Assembly: GCA_030550515.1 (NCBI GenBank)
Contig: JAUQPE010000025.1
Location: forward strand, 1-33,646
DNA: 33,646 nucleotides
Source of the DNA: Thermotogota bacterium
GTDB taxonomy: Bacteria > Thermotogota > Thermotogae > Thermotogales > Thermotogaceae
Direction: 5' to 3'
This document shows positions 1 to 7,813 of this stretch, piece after piece. A model generated the notes under the pieces. The model was given only the letters and a program-made list of their open reading frames with translations, was not told the DNA's origin and made no database searches. A program made the position numbers and the translations under genes. Position 1 is the first letter of the stretch, and every line of letters begins with the position of its first letter.

Positions 1-61
1 TGAAGAACCCCTTCTTCAGTGGAAAGTACTTCTTCAAGTTTTGAACTTCCACAGCTTTCAC
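1..61 (-). CDS. ABC transporter ATP-binding protein, N-terminus only (cut by window edge)
   Basis: Only the first 20 codons are inside the window. On the minus strand a GTG at 61 opens a frame reading (M)KAVEVQNLKKYFPLKKG. This is the typical first beta-strand and A-loop region of an oligopeptide/dipeptide-type ABC ATPase (compare [16 protein letters not shown] in the ATPase at 24841). An AGGAG ribosome binding site at 76-72 lies 10 nt upstream. The gene starts 15 nt after the stop of the HMA-like gene, so it is probably the next member of the same minus-strand run. No catalytic motif is visible, so the family call rests on the N-terminal pattern alone. An ATG at 68 in another frame lies only 3 nt from the same Shine-Dalgarno and is less likely. 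Confidence 0.6.
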   Translation of the reverse strand, partial: MKAVEVQNLKKYFPLKKGFF

Positions 62-76
62 ACTGCATCAGCTCCT

Positions 77-289
77 TCAAACGAGTAGTCTGTACCCAAG
101 TTTTCCCGCCTCTTCTTTCAAATCGTCCTTCGAGATCTTCTCGGCCTCGTACTCTATTCCCACGATACCAGCATCCATCTCGTACTCGACTCTGAGTATC
201 CCATCCAAAGATTCCAAGTGTTTTTTCGCCCTTTCGTAATCTTCTCGGGTCCTCGTATCCCTTATCATGAAAAAGTGGAGTCTCTTCAT
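77..289 (-). CDS. Small HMA-like (ferredoxin-fold) protein without the CxxC metal site
   Basis: A 70-residue protein. Its pattern (MKRLHFFMI, a helix DYERAKKHLESLDGI, then LRVEYEMDAGIVGIEYE, a second helix KDDLKEEAGKLGY) matches the beta-alpha-beta-beta-alpha-beta layout of heavy-metal-associated domains such as copper chaperones. The first loop reads MIRDTRTRED where metal chaperones carry CxxC, and the protein has no cysteine, so soft-metal binding by the usual mechanism is unlikely. The start at 289 is chosen over an upstream ATG (358, inside fmt) because GGGAGGG lies about 7-10 nt upstream and the fold begins there. It sits 17 nt after fmt and ahead of the ABC ATPase. The fold call is by pattern only; the function is unknown. 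Confidence 0.6.
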   Translation of the reverse strand: MKRLHFFMIRDTRTREDYERAKKHLESLDGILRVEYEMDAGIVGIEYEAEKISKDDLKEEAGKLGYRLLV

Positions 290-306
290 ACACGATCCCT
301 CCCGGT

Positions 307-1233
307 TCACGTGAGGATCTCCCCTTCTTTGATCAGTCCTCCGTTCTTTGCGTCCCAAAAGCTCATGACTCTTTTACCGGGAAAGAGGATCTTCTTCACC
401 AACACCTTCCCTTTACCCGTTCCTACCCATGCCCCTTCCTTCGTTATTTGATGTACCAATCCTGGCTCGTCCCCCGACGAGTCCACGGCGCTCGCACCGA
501 AGAGTTTCACAAGCTGGCCGTTCAACACGCAGGAAGCCCCTGGCTTAGAATCGTAAGCCCTGATCTTGTCCTTCACCGAGACGGCGTCTCTCGCGAAATC
601 GATCATCAGGTCTTCTTTTTTTATCAAAGGGGCGTAACTCGCCGCAGAGTGATCTTGCTCTCTCAGGACAACGTTTCCATTCTCTATTTTACTCACGAAT
701 TCTAGGACGAGACTTTTCGAGACCTCGAGCAACTTTCTCTCCAGTTGATCGTGGGTTTCAAACGGATCGATAGGAACCTCAACCTGTAAAGCCACAGGGC
801 CGGCGTCCAATTCTTTCACCATCCTGTAGATGGTGACACCCGTCTTTTCCTCCCCGTTCTCAAGCGCCCTGTGGATCGGGGAGGCACCCCTGTACTTTGG
901 CAAAAGCGAAGGATGGACGTTATAACAACCCAGTTTTGGCAAGTTCAGAACCTTCTCTCCAAGTATCTTCCCGTAGGAAACCACCAAAATGAGGTCTGGA
1001 TCGAGGGTTTTCAAGAATTCGAGGCACTCCGGCCTGTTTATAGACTCGGGTTGAAGAAAGGGAATCCCGTACATTTGAGCCACCACCTTTACAGGTGGTG
1101 GTGCGAGCCTTCTGCCCCTACCTTTCGGTTTGTCAGGTTGAGTTACAACACCCACAATTCTTCCGTCGTTCCTGATCAAGTGCTCCAGTATCTCTGCAGA
1201 AAATTCCGGTGTCCCAACGAAAACGACCCTCAA
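307..1233 (-). CDS. fmt: Methionyl-tRNA formyltransferase
   Basis: Transfers a formyl group from 10-formyl-tetrahydrofolate to Met-tRNAfMet, making the initiator tRNA. The 308 residues match the usual length of the family (about 310). The N-terminal catalytic domain opens with the [12 protein letters not shown] signature. The active-site Asn105 and His107 lie in YNVHPS, followed by the folate-site loop SLLPKYRG (109-116) and the catalytic Asp in ELDAGP (about 143). The C-terminal OB-fold-like domain follows from about residue 205. The ATG overlaps the hflX stop by 4 nt, so the two are translationally coupled. No deformylase gene is adjacent in this window. The assignment is secure. Confidence 0.97.
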   Translation of the reverse strand: MRVVFVGTPEFSAEILEHLIRNDGRIVGVVTQPDKPKGRGRRLAPPPVKVVAQMYGIPFLQPESINRPECLEFLKTLDPDLILVVSYGKILGEKVLNLPKLGCYNVHPSLLPKYRGASPIHRALENGEEKTGVTIYRMVKELDAGPVALQVEVPIDPFETHDQLERKLLEVSKSLVLEFVSKIENGNVVLREQDHSAASYAPLIKKEDLMIDFARDAVSVKDKIRAYDSKPGASCVLNGQLVKLFGASAVDSSGDEPGLVHQITKEGAWVGTGKGKVLVKKILFPGKRVMSFWDAKNGGLIKEGEILT

Positions 1234-2456
1234 GAGATTTCCACCCTCTTTTTAAGGATCTCCAGGTCCTCCTCGTTTCCTTGCACCGTCACCGTGACTC
1301 GATCGCCATCGTAAAGCTCCTCGAGGATCTCAACCTTCTCCCTCATCGAGTAGATTTCTCCGATCTTGCTCACGTGGAATGTCAGCCGAATCCTCTTTTC
1401 TCTCCTGCTGAAGATCGACTCTATCCTATCCAAAAGCTCATCCAATCCTGCCTTCTCCTTTGCTGAGATGAACAGAGCGTCTGGGTACCTCTTCCTCAGG
1501 ACCTCGATCCTCTCCCTCGGACACAGGTCTATCTTGTTGAAACAGAGTATCCTCTCTAGATCGAGCGCGTCGATTTCTTCCAACACCTTCTCCGAAGCCC
1601 TCATCTTCTCTTCAAGGTACGGGTCCGAGGCATCCACCAGGTGAATCAGCACGTCGGAGTACTTTATCTCGCTGAGAGTCGCCCTGAAGGCACTTATTAT
1701 CGTGTGCGGCAGCTTTCTTATGAACCCCACGGTGTCGCTCACGAGGATCACACGTCCACTCTTGAGCTTCAACCTCCTGGTCACGGGTTCCAGCGTGGCG
1801 AAGAGTTTGTCGGCTATGTACACGTCGCTGTCGGTGAGGGCTTTCAGAAGGGTTGATTTCCCCGCGTTCGTGTACCCGACGATGGAAACGTGTGGTATCT
1901 TGTTTTCCAACCTCTTCTTCCTTTGAATTTCCCTCTCTCTCTCTATCTCCTCTAGCTTTTTTCGAAGGACAGTAATACGGTCCTTTATGTACCTTCTGAG
2001 CTGTTCGAGCAACGGCTCGCCTGGCCCTCTGGTTCCGATTCCCCCTCCCAATCTAGACAGCTCTTCACCTTTTCCGACAAGTCTTGGAAGCTCGTACATC
2101 AGGTACGCCATCTCCACCTGAAGCTTTCCTTCTTCGCTGGTGGCGTGTCTTGCGAATATCTCCAGTATCACTTGCGTTCTGTCCAAGACTTCGACGTTCT
2201 CCAGGAACTCCCGCATGTTCTTTGACTGGAAAGGATTTATCTCGTCGTCCACGATCACGAGCTCTGCGCCGTGATATTCAACAACCTCTTTCAACTTTTC
2301 GAGTTTGCCTTTTCCAAGGTAAGTTGCTGGATCGGGCTTTCCTCTCTTTTGCCAAAGCATTTCAGCAACTTCTACACCCAACGTGAAGCAAAGTCCCTTC
2401 ATCTCTTCGAGGGACTCCCTGATCTTTTCCTCTCTGACACCAACTGCCACGAGCAC
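1230..2456 (-). CDS. hflX: GTPase HflX (ribosome-associated)
   Basis: HflX is a GTPase that binds the 50S subunit and splits stalled or stress-arrested ribosomes. In 408 residues the order is: an N-terminal HflX domain with the glycine-rich motif [11 protein letters not shown] (137-147), a coiled-coil linker (about 155-185) rich in Arg/Lys/Glu, then the G domain with G1 GYTNAGKST (194-202), the G3 element DTVGF (241-245) and G4 NKID. The GTG start at 2456 has GAGGG about 9 nt upstream. The open frame extends upstream without ATG, GTG or TTG, although residues such as LEGKKA just before the GTG resemble HflX N-termini, so a non-canonical earlier start cannot be excluded. It directly follows hfq, as in the miaA-hfq-hflX cluster of Proteobacteria. 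Confidence 0.95.
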   Translation of the reverse strand: MLVAVGVREEKIRESLEEMKGLCFTLGVEVAEMLWQKRGKPDPATYLGKGKLEKLKEVVEYHGAELVIVDDEINPFQSKNMREFLENVEVLDRTQVILEIFARHATSEEGKLQVEMAYLMYELPRLVGKGEELSRLGGGIGTRGPGEPLLEQLRRYIKDRITVLRKKLEEIEREREIQRKKRLENKIPHVSIVGYTNAGKSTLLKALTDSDVYIADKLFATLEPVTRRLKLKSGRVILVSDTVGFIRKLPHTIISAFRATLSEIKYSDVLIHLVDASDPYLEEKMRASEKVLEEIDALDLERILCFNKIDLCPRERIEVLRKRYPDALFISAKEKAGLDELLDRIESIFSRREKRIRLTFHVSKIGEIYSMREKVEILEELYDGDRVTVTVQGNEEDLEILKKRVEIS

Positions 2457-2469
2457 TGCCTTTTTTCCC

Positions 2470-2745
2470 TCAAGTTCTCTGGTCTTCAGAACCTTCCACC
2501 TCTTCTTCTTCTTTCTTCTTCGTCGTGGCGGAAAGGATCACATAAGAGGAAGGGATAATGGTGCTTATGGCGTGTTTATAGATCAGACTCTGTTGATTCC
2601 CGCTCTCGAGAAGGACTGTGAAGCTGTCGAACGACCTTATGAAGCCCTTCGTTTGAAAGCCGTTCACCAGGTAGACCTTTACCTCGATCTTGTTCACCCT
2701 GAGATGGTTCAAGAAACGATCTTGAAGGTTGAACTTCTCCGCCAA
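2470..2745 (-). CDS. hfq: RNA chaperone Hfq
   Basis: Hfq forms hexameric Sm-like rings that bind U-rich and A-rich RNA and promote sRNA-mRNA pairing. The start is placed at a TTG (2745), giving 91 residues beginning (M)[12 protein letters not shown], which matches the canonical Hfq N-terminus. GGGGGAGG ends 5 nt upstream. An ATG 30 nt earlier would add ten residues that do not fit the family. The Sm1 region reads [19 protein letters not shown] and the Sm2 motif YKHAIST is intact. The N-terminal Gln of NLQD (proximal U-binding site) is present. A charged tail rich in Lys then Glu follows the Sm core. It lies 55 nt downstream of miaA and 13 nt before hflX. Confidence 0.93.
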   Translation of the reverse strand: MAEKFNLQDRFLNHLRVNKIEVKVYLVNGFQTKGFIRSFDSFTVLLESGNQQSLIYKHAISTIIPSSYVILSATTKKKEEEEVEGSEDQRT

Positions 2746-2799
2746 GTTGACCTCCCCCCTTGCAACGAGATTCACCGATCATACGAAAAGATCAAGATT

Positions 2800-2805
2800 A
2801 TTATA
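2800..2805 (-). promoter_or_regulatory. Possible -10 box for hfq overlapping the miaA stop codon
   Basis: The minus strand reads TATAAT at 2805-2800, and the TAA stop of miaA lies inside it. It is 54 nt before the TTG start of hfq, in the only gap longer than 50 nt in this run. I see no good TTGACA-like element 16-18 nt upstream, so this is a weak candidate for a secondary hfq promoter. Such a promoter inside or after miaA is known in Escherichia coli. Confidence 0.3.
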
Positions 2806-3718
2806 CAGCATAACACCTGAGAATGGCTTCCTTTATTTTCCTCTTCGCCTCCTCCTTTTCCACTTGAGAGAGGTTGTACCAGATGGCGTCCTCGTACCTC
2901 TTGAACCATATGAGTTGCCTTCGCGCGAAGTGCCTCGTGTTCCTCTTTATGAAGTGCACCATCTTTTGGAAATCGTATCTCCCCTCCAAGAAACCCACAA
3001 CTTCCTTGTAACCTATCGTCTTCATCGAATTGAGGTCTTTCGAGTATCCCATTTCCAGGAGCTTTTTCACTTCTTCAACAAGGCCATTCCTCACCATCTC
3101 GTCCACCCTGCGGTTTATCCGTTCGTACAACTCGTTCCTTTCGCGTGTGAGCACTATGACGAAGAACCTCTCGTCCCCCTTGGTTTCCTTTTGGAGTTCC
3201 GAGATCCTGCGTCCCGTCTTCATGTAGACTTCCAGTGCCCTGATGGTCCTCTTCAAATCGTTCGGGTGTATGCGCGTGGCGGCTTCTGGATCGAATTCCT
3301 CCAGCATCTTCCTGAGAGTCCCTGGTTCTCTCCTCTCGAGTTCTCTGAGTTCCTTCCTTATGTTTTCATCCGCTGGCACTCCTTCGAAGATGCCCCTCAT
3401 CAGGGCGTCGGCGTACAGACCTGTTCCGCCGACGAACACGGGAATCTTCCCCCTCTTCACCACCTCCTCCACCACCTTGAGCGCGTCTTTCCTGTACATG
3501 AAGGCGTTGTAGTACTCGTCCGGGTCCAACAAGTCTATCATGTGGTGCGGAACTCTCGCCCGCTGTTCCAAGGTGGGTTTGGCCGTCCCGATGTCCATGT
3601 ACCTGTATATCTGTCTGGAATCCATCGAGATGATCTCCGCACCGATTTCTTCGCAGATTTCGATCATAAGTTCTGTCTTCCCGACACCCGTTGGGCCTCC
3701 GACGATGGCGATTTTCAT
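2801..3718 (-). CDS. miaA: tRNA dimethylallyltransferase
   Basis: Transfers a dimethylallyl group to N6 of A37 in tRNAs that read UNN codons, the first step towards ms2i6A. The 305-residue protein has the P-loop GPTGVGKT (8-15), then DSRQIYRYMDIGTAKPT (33-49), which binds the substrate base and diphosphate, and the later signature TIGYKE. The C-terminal part carries the tRNA-binding helical region, with FARRQLIWFKR near the end. Its ATG overlaps the upstream methyltransferase stop by 4 nt. It is followed by hfq and hflX in the order found in enterobacteria. Confidence 0.97.
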   Translation of the reverse strand: MKIAIVGGPTGVGKTELMIEICEEIGAEIISMDSRQIYRYMDIGTAKPTLEQRARVPHHMIDLLDPDEYYNAFMYRKDALKVVEEVVKRGKIPVFVGGTGLYADALMRGIFEGVPADENIRKELRELERREPGTLRKMLEEFDPEAATRIHPNDLKRTIRALEVYMKTGRRISELQKETKGDERFFVIVLTRERNELYERINRRVDEMVRNGLVEEVKKLLEMGYSKDLNSMKTIGYKEVVGFLEGRYDFQKMVHFIKRNTRHFARRQLIWFKRYEDAIWYNLSQVEKEEAKRKIKEAILRCYAV

Positions 3719-4479
3719 CGCTTGTGTATCACCCCGTACACCACGCCACTCTTCTTCGCTCCTTTCAGCTCATCCACCCTGATCCTGCTGAGGAGACTGT
3801 CTTTCACGTGTGTCTTGATTATGACCTTTTTCTTGGCCACCCTCAACATCTCTTTTACGTCTTCCTCGGTAACCGTGTCGTACACGGCAAAAGGGCGCAG
3901 AGGATTCATCGCGGAAGACTCGTACACTGGATTTTCGAACATGGGATCGCAGTAGACCACGTCGTAGTAGTTGTCGCTGGCTTCTCTCACGAACTCCTTG
4001 AAATTTGCGTGCAAAAGTTCGATCTTTTTGATCGCTTCCCTCAACCACTCGATATCCGTTTGAAACCGCTCCAAACCGTATTTCACGATGGTGTATACGT
4101 GAAGGGAAGCTTCGAGCCCCACCACTTTTCCCTCCGGGAGGAAGGCAGCCATGAGTATCGCTTCGCTTCCAAGACCGAAGGTGGTGTCCAACACCACCTC
4201 ATTACCTTCGGGTTGCAAGGTTTCGATGAGGTAGTCCCTCTGGCCTGCCTTTATGTTCCTCATCCTCAAGATGGCGGTGGAGGGGTGAAAGAAGAATTCC
4301 CCTCCTTTCCACTTTATGGAGAGTCTGCCTTTCTCCACAACGTAGTAGAAGTCCACGTTCAACTCGCACAATCTTCGCCTCGGCACGTAAACGGCGCCAA
4401 GCTCACCTGCCAGCCTCTTGGCCTCCAGCACTTGCTCCTTGTCCGGCCTGTGGGAAGTTGTTACCACGTAGTTTTTCAT
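3715..4479 (-). CDS. RsmJ-like class I SAM-dependent methyltransferase
   Basis: A 254-residue Rossmann-fold methyltransferase. The SAM-binding motif I is LDTTFGLGSE (97-106), an acidic residue follows at Glu123 (GLEAS), and the catalytic-type motif is YCDPMF (177-181). The DPMF form and the following ENPVYESSAMNPLRPF segment resemble RsmJ, which methylates G1516 of 16S rRNA. An N-terminal extension of about 90 residues starting VVTTSHRPDKEQ precedes the Rossmann core, as in Firmicutes relatives. GAGGTGA lies 6-7 nt before the ATG. The first 77 nt overlap the FtsL-like gene upstream in another frame, and the end overlaps miaA by 4 nt. The family is clear; the rRNA target is inferred. Confidence 0.82.
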   Translation of the reverse strand: MKNYVVTTSHRPDKEQVLEAKRLAGELGAVYVPRRRLCELNVDFYYVVEKGRLSIKWKGGEFFFHPSTAILRMRNIKAGQRDYLIETLQPEGNEVVLDTTFGLGSEAILMAAFLPEGKVVGLEASLHVYTIVKYGLERFQTDIEWLREAIKKIELLHANFKEFVREASDNYYDVVYCDPMFENPVYESSAMNPLRPFAVYDTVTEEDVKEMLRVAKKKVIIKTHVKDSLLSRIRVDELKGAKKSGVVYGVIHKR

Positions 4480-4711
4480 CCTCTATCACCTCTAAGAGCT
4501 TCTGGTTCAACATTTTCTGTTGTTCGATCTTTTCGTTCAGCTCCTGATACCTAGCGAGCAACAACTTGTGCTTCTTCATGGCCTCAAGGTAGTTGTGATA
4601 ACTCACGAAGAGCACGAAAACCATGAAGAAGACAAGCGTAAGGAAACCGAGGTTGATCTTCCTTTTGGACGTTTTCAGTTTTTTCCTCGGCACGATCTTC
4701 GATTTCCTCAT
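4403..4711 (-). CDS. FtsL/DivIC-like single-pass membrane protein with coiled coil
   Basis: A 102-residue protein with the layout of septum-formation initiators (FtsL, FtsB, DivIC): a basic cytoplasmic tail (1-19), one hydrophobic segment at about 21-37 (LGFLTLVFFMVFVLFVS), then a charged coiled coil (about 41-79). I see no sequence motif that separates FtsL from DivIC. The last 25 residues, rich in Gly, Ala and Gln, are encoded in the 77 nt that overlap the start of the downstream methyltransferase, so they are probably a by-product of overprinting. It starts 24 nt after hslU. A role in the divisome is inferred from architecture only. Confidence 0.6.
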   Translation of the reverse strand: MRKSKIVPRKKLKTSKRKINLGFLTLVFFMVFVLFVSYHNYLEAMKKHKLLLARYQELNEKIEQQKMLNQKLLEVIEDEKLRGNNFPQAGQGASAGGQEAGR

Positions 4712-4735
4712 CCCCCTATCCTCCCCTTCGGGTTC

Positions 4736-6124
4736 CTACAGAATGTAGGAGCTGAGATCTTCGTCTTGGACGATCCTTTCGAGTCTCCTCTTCACGTATT
4801 CCGCGTCGATGACAACCCTCTTGTTCGGAACGTCCGGAGCCTCGAACGACACCTCCTCCAAGACCTTCTCCACCACGGTGTACAGCCTCCTGGCTCCTAT
4901 GTTCTCCAGCCTCTGGTTGAGTTGGTAAGCGATTCTGGCCATCTCCCTGATGCCATCTTGCGCGAAGACAAGTTCAACTCCCTCGGTCGATAGCAGTGCC
5001 TGGTACTGTTTTATTATCGCGTTCTCCGGTTCTGTGAGAATCCTGACGAAGTCTTCTTCGGTGAGTGGGGAAAGTTCCACCCTTATCGGGAACCTTCCCT
5101 GAAGCTCTGGTATGAGGTCTGAAGGCCTGCTCATGTGGAACGCGCCGGCGGCTATGAAGAGTATGTAATCCGTCCTCACGGGTCCATACTTCGTCATGAT
5201 CGTGGTTCCTTCGACTATAGGCAACAGATCGCGTTGGACCCCTTGTCTTGAAACGTCTGGCCCCACTCCTCCTTCTTTGCCCGCGATCTTGTCTATTTCG
5301 TCTATGAATATGATCCCTCTGTTCTCCGCCCTGTCCAACGCCTCCTGTATCACCTTGTCCATGTCTATGAGCTTTTCCGCCTCGATTGGAAGCAGGGTCT
5401 TTCTCGCCTCGGACACCTTCATCCTCTTCTTCTTCTTCCTCTTTGGGAACATCCCACTGAACAAGTTCGAGATCTCGATGCCTAAGTCCTCCATTCCTCC
5501 TATCACTCCAATGAATGGTGAGGTGTTCTCTTCCACCTCTATCTCGATCTCTTCGTTCTCGAGCTCTCCGCTCCTCAACTTTTCCCGCATGAGTTCCCTT
5601 TTGGCCCTCATCCTCCTCCTATCCTCTGGGGAAAGTTGTTGCTGCTGTGCGCCGCTGATGAGGTTTATGAAGGGATTGGTGATGGGAGGGATGACCTTCG
5701 ATTCAGGCACCAGGGCGTCGAGTATCTTCTCTTCCACGAGCTCTTCTGCCTGCCTTTCCACTTCCTTTATCTTCTCCTGCTTCACCATGTTGACGCTGAT
5801 CTCCACCAGATCTCGGATCATCGAGTCGACGTTTTTGCCGACGTAACCGATCTCCGTGAACCTCGTCGCTTCGACTTTCAAAAAAGGAGAACCGGAAAGT
5901 TGGGCGAGTCTCCTCGCGATCTCGGTCTTCCCGACTCCCGTCGGTCCGATCATGAGTATGTTCTTCGGCAGGACTTCCTTTCTCCAGTGCTCTGGAAGTT
6001 TTTGCCTTCTGATCCTGTTCCTTATGGCGATCGCCACCGCTTTCTTCGCCTCGTATTGCCCCACTATGTACTTGTCGAGTTCCTGAACTATCTCCTTCGG
6101 AGTCATCTCGTCGAAGGGTTTCAC
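4736..6124 (-). CDS. hslU: ATP-dependent protease ATPase subunit HslU
   Basis: AAA+ unfoldase that feeds proteins into the HslV peptidase. The 462 residues match the family. The N-terminal DKYIVGQ motif precedes the Walker A GPTGVGKT (60-67). The pore motif GYVG (93-96) follows. The variable I domain (about 110-240, highly charged) separates it from Walker [11 protein letters not shown] and the sensor regions. The C-terminus EDLSSYIL supplies the tail that inserts into HslV. The GTG start at 6124 is supported by GGAGGTGG 6 nt upstream, which itself begins in the stop codon of hslV. Confidence 0.98.
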   Translation of the reverse strand: MKPFDEMTPKEIVQELDKYIVGQYEAKKAVAIAIRNRIRRQKLPEHWRKEVLPKNILMIGPTGVGKTEIARRLAQLSGSPFLKVEATRFTEIGYVGKNVDSMIRDLVEISVNMVKQEKIKEVERQAEELVEEKILDALVPESKVIPPITNPFINLISGAQQQQLSPEDRRRMRAKRELMREKLRSGELENEEIEIEVEENTSPFIGVIGGMEDLGIEISNLFSGMFPKRKKKKRMKVSEARKTLLPIEAEKLIDMDKVIQEALDRAENRGIIFIDEIDKIAGKEGGVGPDVSRQGVQRDLLPIVEGTTIMTKYGPVRTDYILFIAAGAFHMSRPSDLIPELQGRFPIRVELSPLTEEDFVRILTEPENAIIKQYQALLSTEGVELVFAQDGIREMARIAYQLNQRLENIGARRLYTVVEKVLEEVSFEAPDVPNKRVVIDAEYVKRRLERIVQDEDLSSYIL

Positions 6125-6137
6125 AGGCGGCCACCTC

Positions 6138-6668
6138 CTAGATCTCCTCGATCACGATGTTTTGGTTGGTGTATATGCATATCTCACCCGCTATCTCCAT
6201 GGCTTTTTGGACTATCTCCCTGGCCGAAAGGTTCGTGTTCCTCAGGAGTGCCTTCGCCGCTGCAAGGGCGTAAGGCCCTCCGGATCCGATCGCAGCCACA
6301 TCCTCGTCGGGCTGTATCACTTCCCCGTTTCCCGAAATGATGAATATGTTGTCCTTGTCCGCCACAAGGAGTAGAGCTTCGAGTCTTCTCAGTATCCTGT
6401 CGGTCCTCCAGTCTTTCGCGAGCTCCACGGCGGCCTTCGTGAGGTTTCCTCCCCATTCTCTGAGCTTTGCTTCGAATCTATCGAAGAGCGTCATCGCGTC
6501 CGCAACGGATCCGGCGAATCCGGCCAACACTTTCCCATCGCCAAGTTTTCTCACCTTTCTGGCGTTTCCTTTGAGTACCGTGGACCCGAACGTGACCTGA
6601 CCGTCCCCACCCATCACGGTCTTCCCATCCCTTCTCACAACGAGTATGGTTGTTCCGTGAAATCTCAT
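6138..6668 (-). CDS. hslV: ATP-dependent protease peptidase subunit HslV
   Basis: Threonine peptidase forming the dodecameric chamber of the HslVU protease. The 176-residue protein begins [13 protein letters not shown]. The nucleophile is Thr6, so a five-residue propeptide must be removed, unlike E. coli HslV where only Met precedes TTI. Family signatures seen are [43 protein letters not shown] and the end [17 protein letters not shown] lies upstream of the ATG. It is the first gene of the long minus-strand run and faces mnmA across a 68-nt divergent gap. Confidence 0.98.
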   Translation of the reverse strand: MRFHGTTILVVRRDGKTVMGGDGQVTFGSTVLKGNARKVRKLGDGKVLAGFAGSVADAMTLFDRFEAKLREWGGNLTKAAVELAKDWRTDRILRRLEALLLVADKDNIFIISGNGEVIQPDEDVAAIGSGGPYALAAAKALLRNTNLSAREIVQKAMEIAGEICIYTNQNIVIEEI

Positions 6669-6736
6669 CTTCTACACCTCCTCTCATAATTTTAGCACCC
6701 AAGCGATGTTATCATTTTCTGAGGAGGTGCGACTTC
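6669..6736. promoter_or_regulatory. Divergent promoter region between hslV and mnmA
   Basis: A 68-nt gap from which hslV (minus) and mnmA (plus) diverge. For hslV the minus strand carries TGCTAAAAT (6697-6689), an extended -10 element (TGnTAAAAT), about 20 nt before the start codon, without a clear -35. For mnmA a TATCAT at 6710-6715 is a weaker -10 candidate, followed by the strong GAGGAGGTG (6721-6729). Transcription start sites are inferred. Confidence 0.4.
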
Positions 6737-7813
6737 ATGAAGATCGGGGTAGCGCTCAGTGGTGGGGTCGACAGCGCCGTGGCCCTCTACTTGTTGTTGC
6801 GGGAGGGCCACCATGTGAAGGCCTTCCACATGAAGACGGAACCAGACGATTTCTTCGTGAGGAAAGAAGTGAAGAAGAAAGTCTGTTGCAGTCCTTCAGA
6901 CACCGCCGATGCCGTGAAGATAGCGAAAACGCTCGGTGTCGAGATAGAGATCGTGGACGTGCGACAAGTTTTCAAGGAAAAAGTGATCGAACCCTTCAAG
7001 AGGGACCTCCTCGCGGGTTTGACGCCGAACCCTTGCGTTCATTGCAACAGGTACGTGAAGTTTGGGCACTTCATGGATTACGTGTTGGCGCAAGGGTTCG
7101 ATGCGTTCGCGACGGGGCACTACGCGAGGGTGGAGTTCAGCGAAAAGTACGACAGGATAGTGATCAAAAAAGGTGTGGAACCGAACAAGGATCAGTCTTA
7201 CTTCCTCGCCAGGATAGAGCCGTGGAGGGTAGGGAAACTGATCTTTCCAAACGGTTATCACTCCAAAGAGGAGATCAGGTCGCTCGCCGAAAAGGCGGGC
7301 ATACACGTCGCCAGGAAGAGGGAAAGCCAAGACGTGTGTTTCATACCGGACGGTGACGTGGAGGGTTTCTTGCGTGAAGAAGGAGTCATTTTGGAAGAAG
7401 GGAAACTGGTGAACGAAGAGGGGGAGGTAGTGGGGACGCACGAGGGCTATCCCCTCTACACGGTTGGGCAACGAAAGGGCATGAGGTTCGAGAAATTCGG
7501 TAAGAAGTACTACGTGAAGTCGAAGATCCCCGAGGAAAACATCATCGTGGTCGCGGAACTGGAAGGGGTGCATTTCTCCGGTCTCATCGCCGTGGATCCG
7601 GTGTGGCACGTGGACCTTCCCGACGAGTTCCGGTGCGTGTGCAGGGTGAGGAAAAAATCGGAAGAAGCCCCCGCGCTTGTGAGGAAGAATGGGGAAATCG
7701 TGGAGGTCTTCTTCGACAGGAAGGTTTTCGCCGTGACACCCGGTCAGATAGCCGTTTTCTACGACGGAGACGTGGTACTCGGTGGTGCCATCATAAAGGA
7801 GGGGATACCGTGA
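6737..7813 (+). CDS. mnmA: tRNA-specific 2-thiouridylase
   Basis: Adds sulfur to U34 in the anticodon of Lys, Glu and Gln tRNAs, using ATP to activate the base. The 358-residue protein begins MKIGVALSGGVDS with the PP-loop at 8-13; GAGGAGGTG upstream fixes the start. The catalytic cysteines are Cys100 in TPNPCVHCN and Cys201 in SQDVCF. Cys103 adds a CxxC that E. coli MnmA lacks; a CxxC plus a distant Cys marks the [4Fe-4S]-dependent form described in Thermus. Another Cys pair lies at 50-51. The central NKDQSYFL region matches the tRNA-binding part, and GHYAR follows the PP-loop domain. The stop overlaps the next start by 4 nt. Confidence 0.97.
   Translation: MKIGVALSGGVDSAVALYLLLREGHHVKAFHMKTEPDDFFVRKEVKKKVCCSPSDTADAVKIAKTLGVEIEIVDVRQVFKEKVIEPFKRDLLAGLTPNPCVHCNRYVKFGHFMDYVLAQGFDAFATGHYARVEFSEKYDRIVIKKGVEPNKDQSYFLARIEPWRVGKLIFPNGYHSKEEIRSLAEKAGIHVARKRESQDVCFIPDGDVEGFLREEGVILEEGKLVNEEGEVVGTHEGYPLYTVGQRKGMRFEKFGKKYYVKSKIPEENIIVVAELEGVHFSGLIAVDPVWHVDLPDEFRCVCRVRKKSEEAPALVRKNGEIVEVFFDRKVFAVTPGQIAVFYDGDVVLGGAIIKEGIP

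Noticed and set aside
1-68. Alternative frame starting at ATG 68 with a CxxC (MQCESCG)
   Set aside because: The Shine-Dalgarno lies only 3 nt from this ATG, while the GTG at 61 has proper spacing and reads as an ABC ATPase. The short view leaves some doubt.
2729-3955. 408-codon plus-strand frame opposite miaA
   Set aside because: Antisense shadow of miaA and the methyltransferase, rich in His/Phe/Val as expected from reverse reading of the real codons.
6650-6736. Longer N-terminus for mnmA
   Set aside because: It runs through the divergent promoter region and hslV start; the PP-loop N-terminus begins at ATG 6737 behind a strong SD.
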